A DNA stretch of 64,000 bases from Flavobacteriaceae bacterium. GTDB lineage: Bacteria; Bacteroidota; Bacteroidia; Flavobacteriales; Flavobacteriaceae. Both the position numbers and the translations under genes were made by a program. The notes under the pieces were generated by a model. It saw only the letters and a list, made by a program, of their open reading frames with translations. It searched no databases and was not told the DNA's origin. The DNA lies in NCBI GenBank assembly GCA_013373105.1, contig JABXIJ010000013.1, forward strand, positions 56,212 through 120,211, read 5' to 3'. Shown here one piece after another: positions 63,818 through 64,000 of this stretch (the stretch's first letter is position 1; the number at the start of each line of letters is the position of its first letter).

Positions 63818-63862
63818 GCTTTCATAAGATGATGTTCATAGGGGTCATTGAACAATGAAAGC
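63818..63862. repeat. Nested hairpin element
   Basis: GCTTTCAT pairs with ATGAAAGC and, directly inside on the 3' side, TGTTCA pairs with TGAACA, with loop TAGGGGTCAT and bulge AAGATGA. A run of six C precedes it. It looks like a structured RNA or a transposon-end relic; not assigned. Confidence 0.5.
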
Positions 63863-63883
63863 CTCAATACAGAATCACCTTAA

Positions 63884-64000
63884 TTACTCAGAGTTAGGGT
63901 GGTTCTTCATTTTAAAGCCTATGTCTGTATTGTTTTCTATAGCTTTTTTATGCTTTATAAAAAGAGTTTTTCCTTGAAAAGTACAAGCAATTAGCCAATA
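63884..64000 (-). CDS. C-terminal end of an unidentified minus-strand gene
   Basis: The minus strand is open from the window edge for 38 codons, YWLIACTFQGKTLFIKHKKAIENNTDIGFKMKNHPNSE, ending in TAA at 63884. It cannot be identified from this piece. The stretch is within the normal length of chance open frames, and a 9-bp inverted repeat (CAATACAGA at 63865, TCTGTATTG at 63924) overlaps it. Confidence 0.3.
   Translation of the reverse strand, partial: YWLIACTFQGKTLFIKHKKAIENNTDIGFKMKNHPNSE

Noticed and set aside
1-64000. tRNA, rRNA, CRISPR arrays, insertion sequences or prophage
   Set aside because: I looked through all intergenic regions for tRNA-like clover features, evenly spaced repeats, transposase motifs and phage genes and saw none; a short tRNA could still be missed by eye.

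Overview
This 64 kb window is AT-rich chromosomal DNA from a member of the Flavobacteriaceae (Bacteroidetes), probably a marine genus in the Polaribacter/Tenacibaculum neighbourhood. The evidence is the set of lineage-typical proteins (a TonB-dependent receptor with a carboxypeptidase-like N-terminal domain, DUF4175, DUF4286, head-GIN, DUF5916, TIGR04283-type glycosyltransferase), the recurrent Bacteroidetes -7 promoter element TAnnTTTG placed 6-35 nt before start codons, and very short leaders. The species call is inference. I found no rRNA, tRNA, CRISPR, prophage or insertion sequence.

Layout. 1-12.5 kb: a serine hydrolase cut by the window edge, sufS, a GDSL lipoprotein/TonB receptor pair, ribF, serS, a 47-aa small gene missed by the ORF track, a TPR protein, then DUF4286-rsmA-mgtE. 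13.8-21.5 kb: an RNA methyltransferase, mutS, two small unknown genes, a TatA-like gene, an O-methyltransferase, an ECF sigma/anti-sigma pair whose sigma gene is frameshifted, an NTF2-like protein and panB. 21.5-24.5 kb: a 2-hydroxyacid dehydrogenase followed by three consecutive broken genes (membrane LuxR-type regulator, DUF4199, DUF1801) and intact VOC and DoxX genes. 24.6-31.2 kb (minus): DUF4175-ybeY-mnmG-methyltransferase, with three ParB/parS-like palindromes in and around mnmG. 32-45 kb: gltX, an SPFH protein, tatA, head-GIN, rnr, a lipid kinase, rpiB-elaA-like, recA, a small gene graveyard, dut, an esterase and gpsA. 45-55 kb: MFS, DUF547, glycosyltransferase, PPOX-like and NhaC-like genes, then a chimeric ORF joining a COG0523/CobW GTPase to the outer-membrane barrel of a DUF5916 protein, then pheS. 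55-64 kb: gdhA, a tight hydrolase-dinB-GNAT-oxidoreductase operon, an MMPL/RND transporter, a GreA-like protein and an AraC regulator with a frameshifted tail.

Most of the window is housekeeping: Fe-S assembly (sufS), FMN/FAD synthesis (ribF), aminoacylation (serS, gltX, pheS), ribosome and tRNA maturation (rsmA, ybeY, mnmG, rnr), DNA repair (mutS, recA, dinB, dut), protein export (tatA), nitrogen and carbon metabolism (gdhA, rpiB, gpsA, panB). The unusual part is a burden of gene decay: frameshifts, an amber codon, internal deletions and one deletion fusion, scattered among intact essential genes. Some single-base frameshifts lie in short A or G runs and could be sequencing errors; the internal deletions and the CobW-DUF5916 fusion cannot be explained that way.

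The most interesting observations are (i) the CobW-DUF5916 fusion, (ii) the parS-like cluster suggesting an origin-proximal location, (iii) a two-part motif TGTAAC-N16-(C/T)GnCTA-like found before three genes, which looks like the promoter of an alternative (ECF-type) sigma factor, and (iv) the broken sigma gene.
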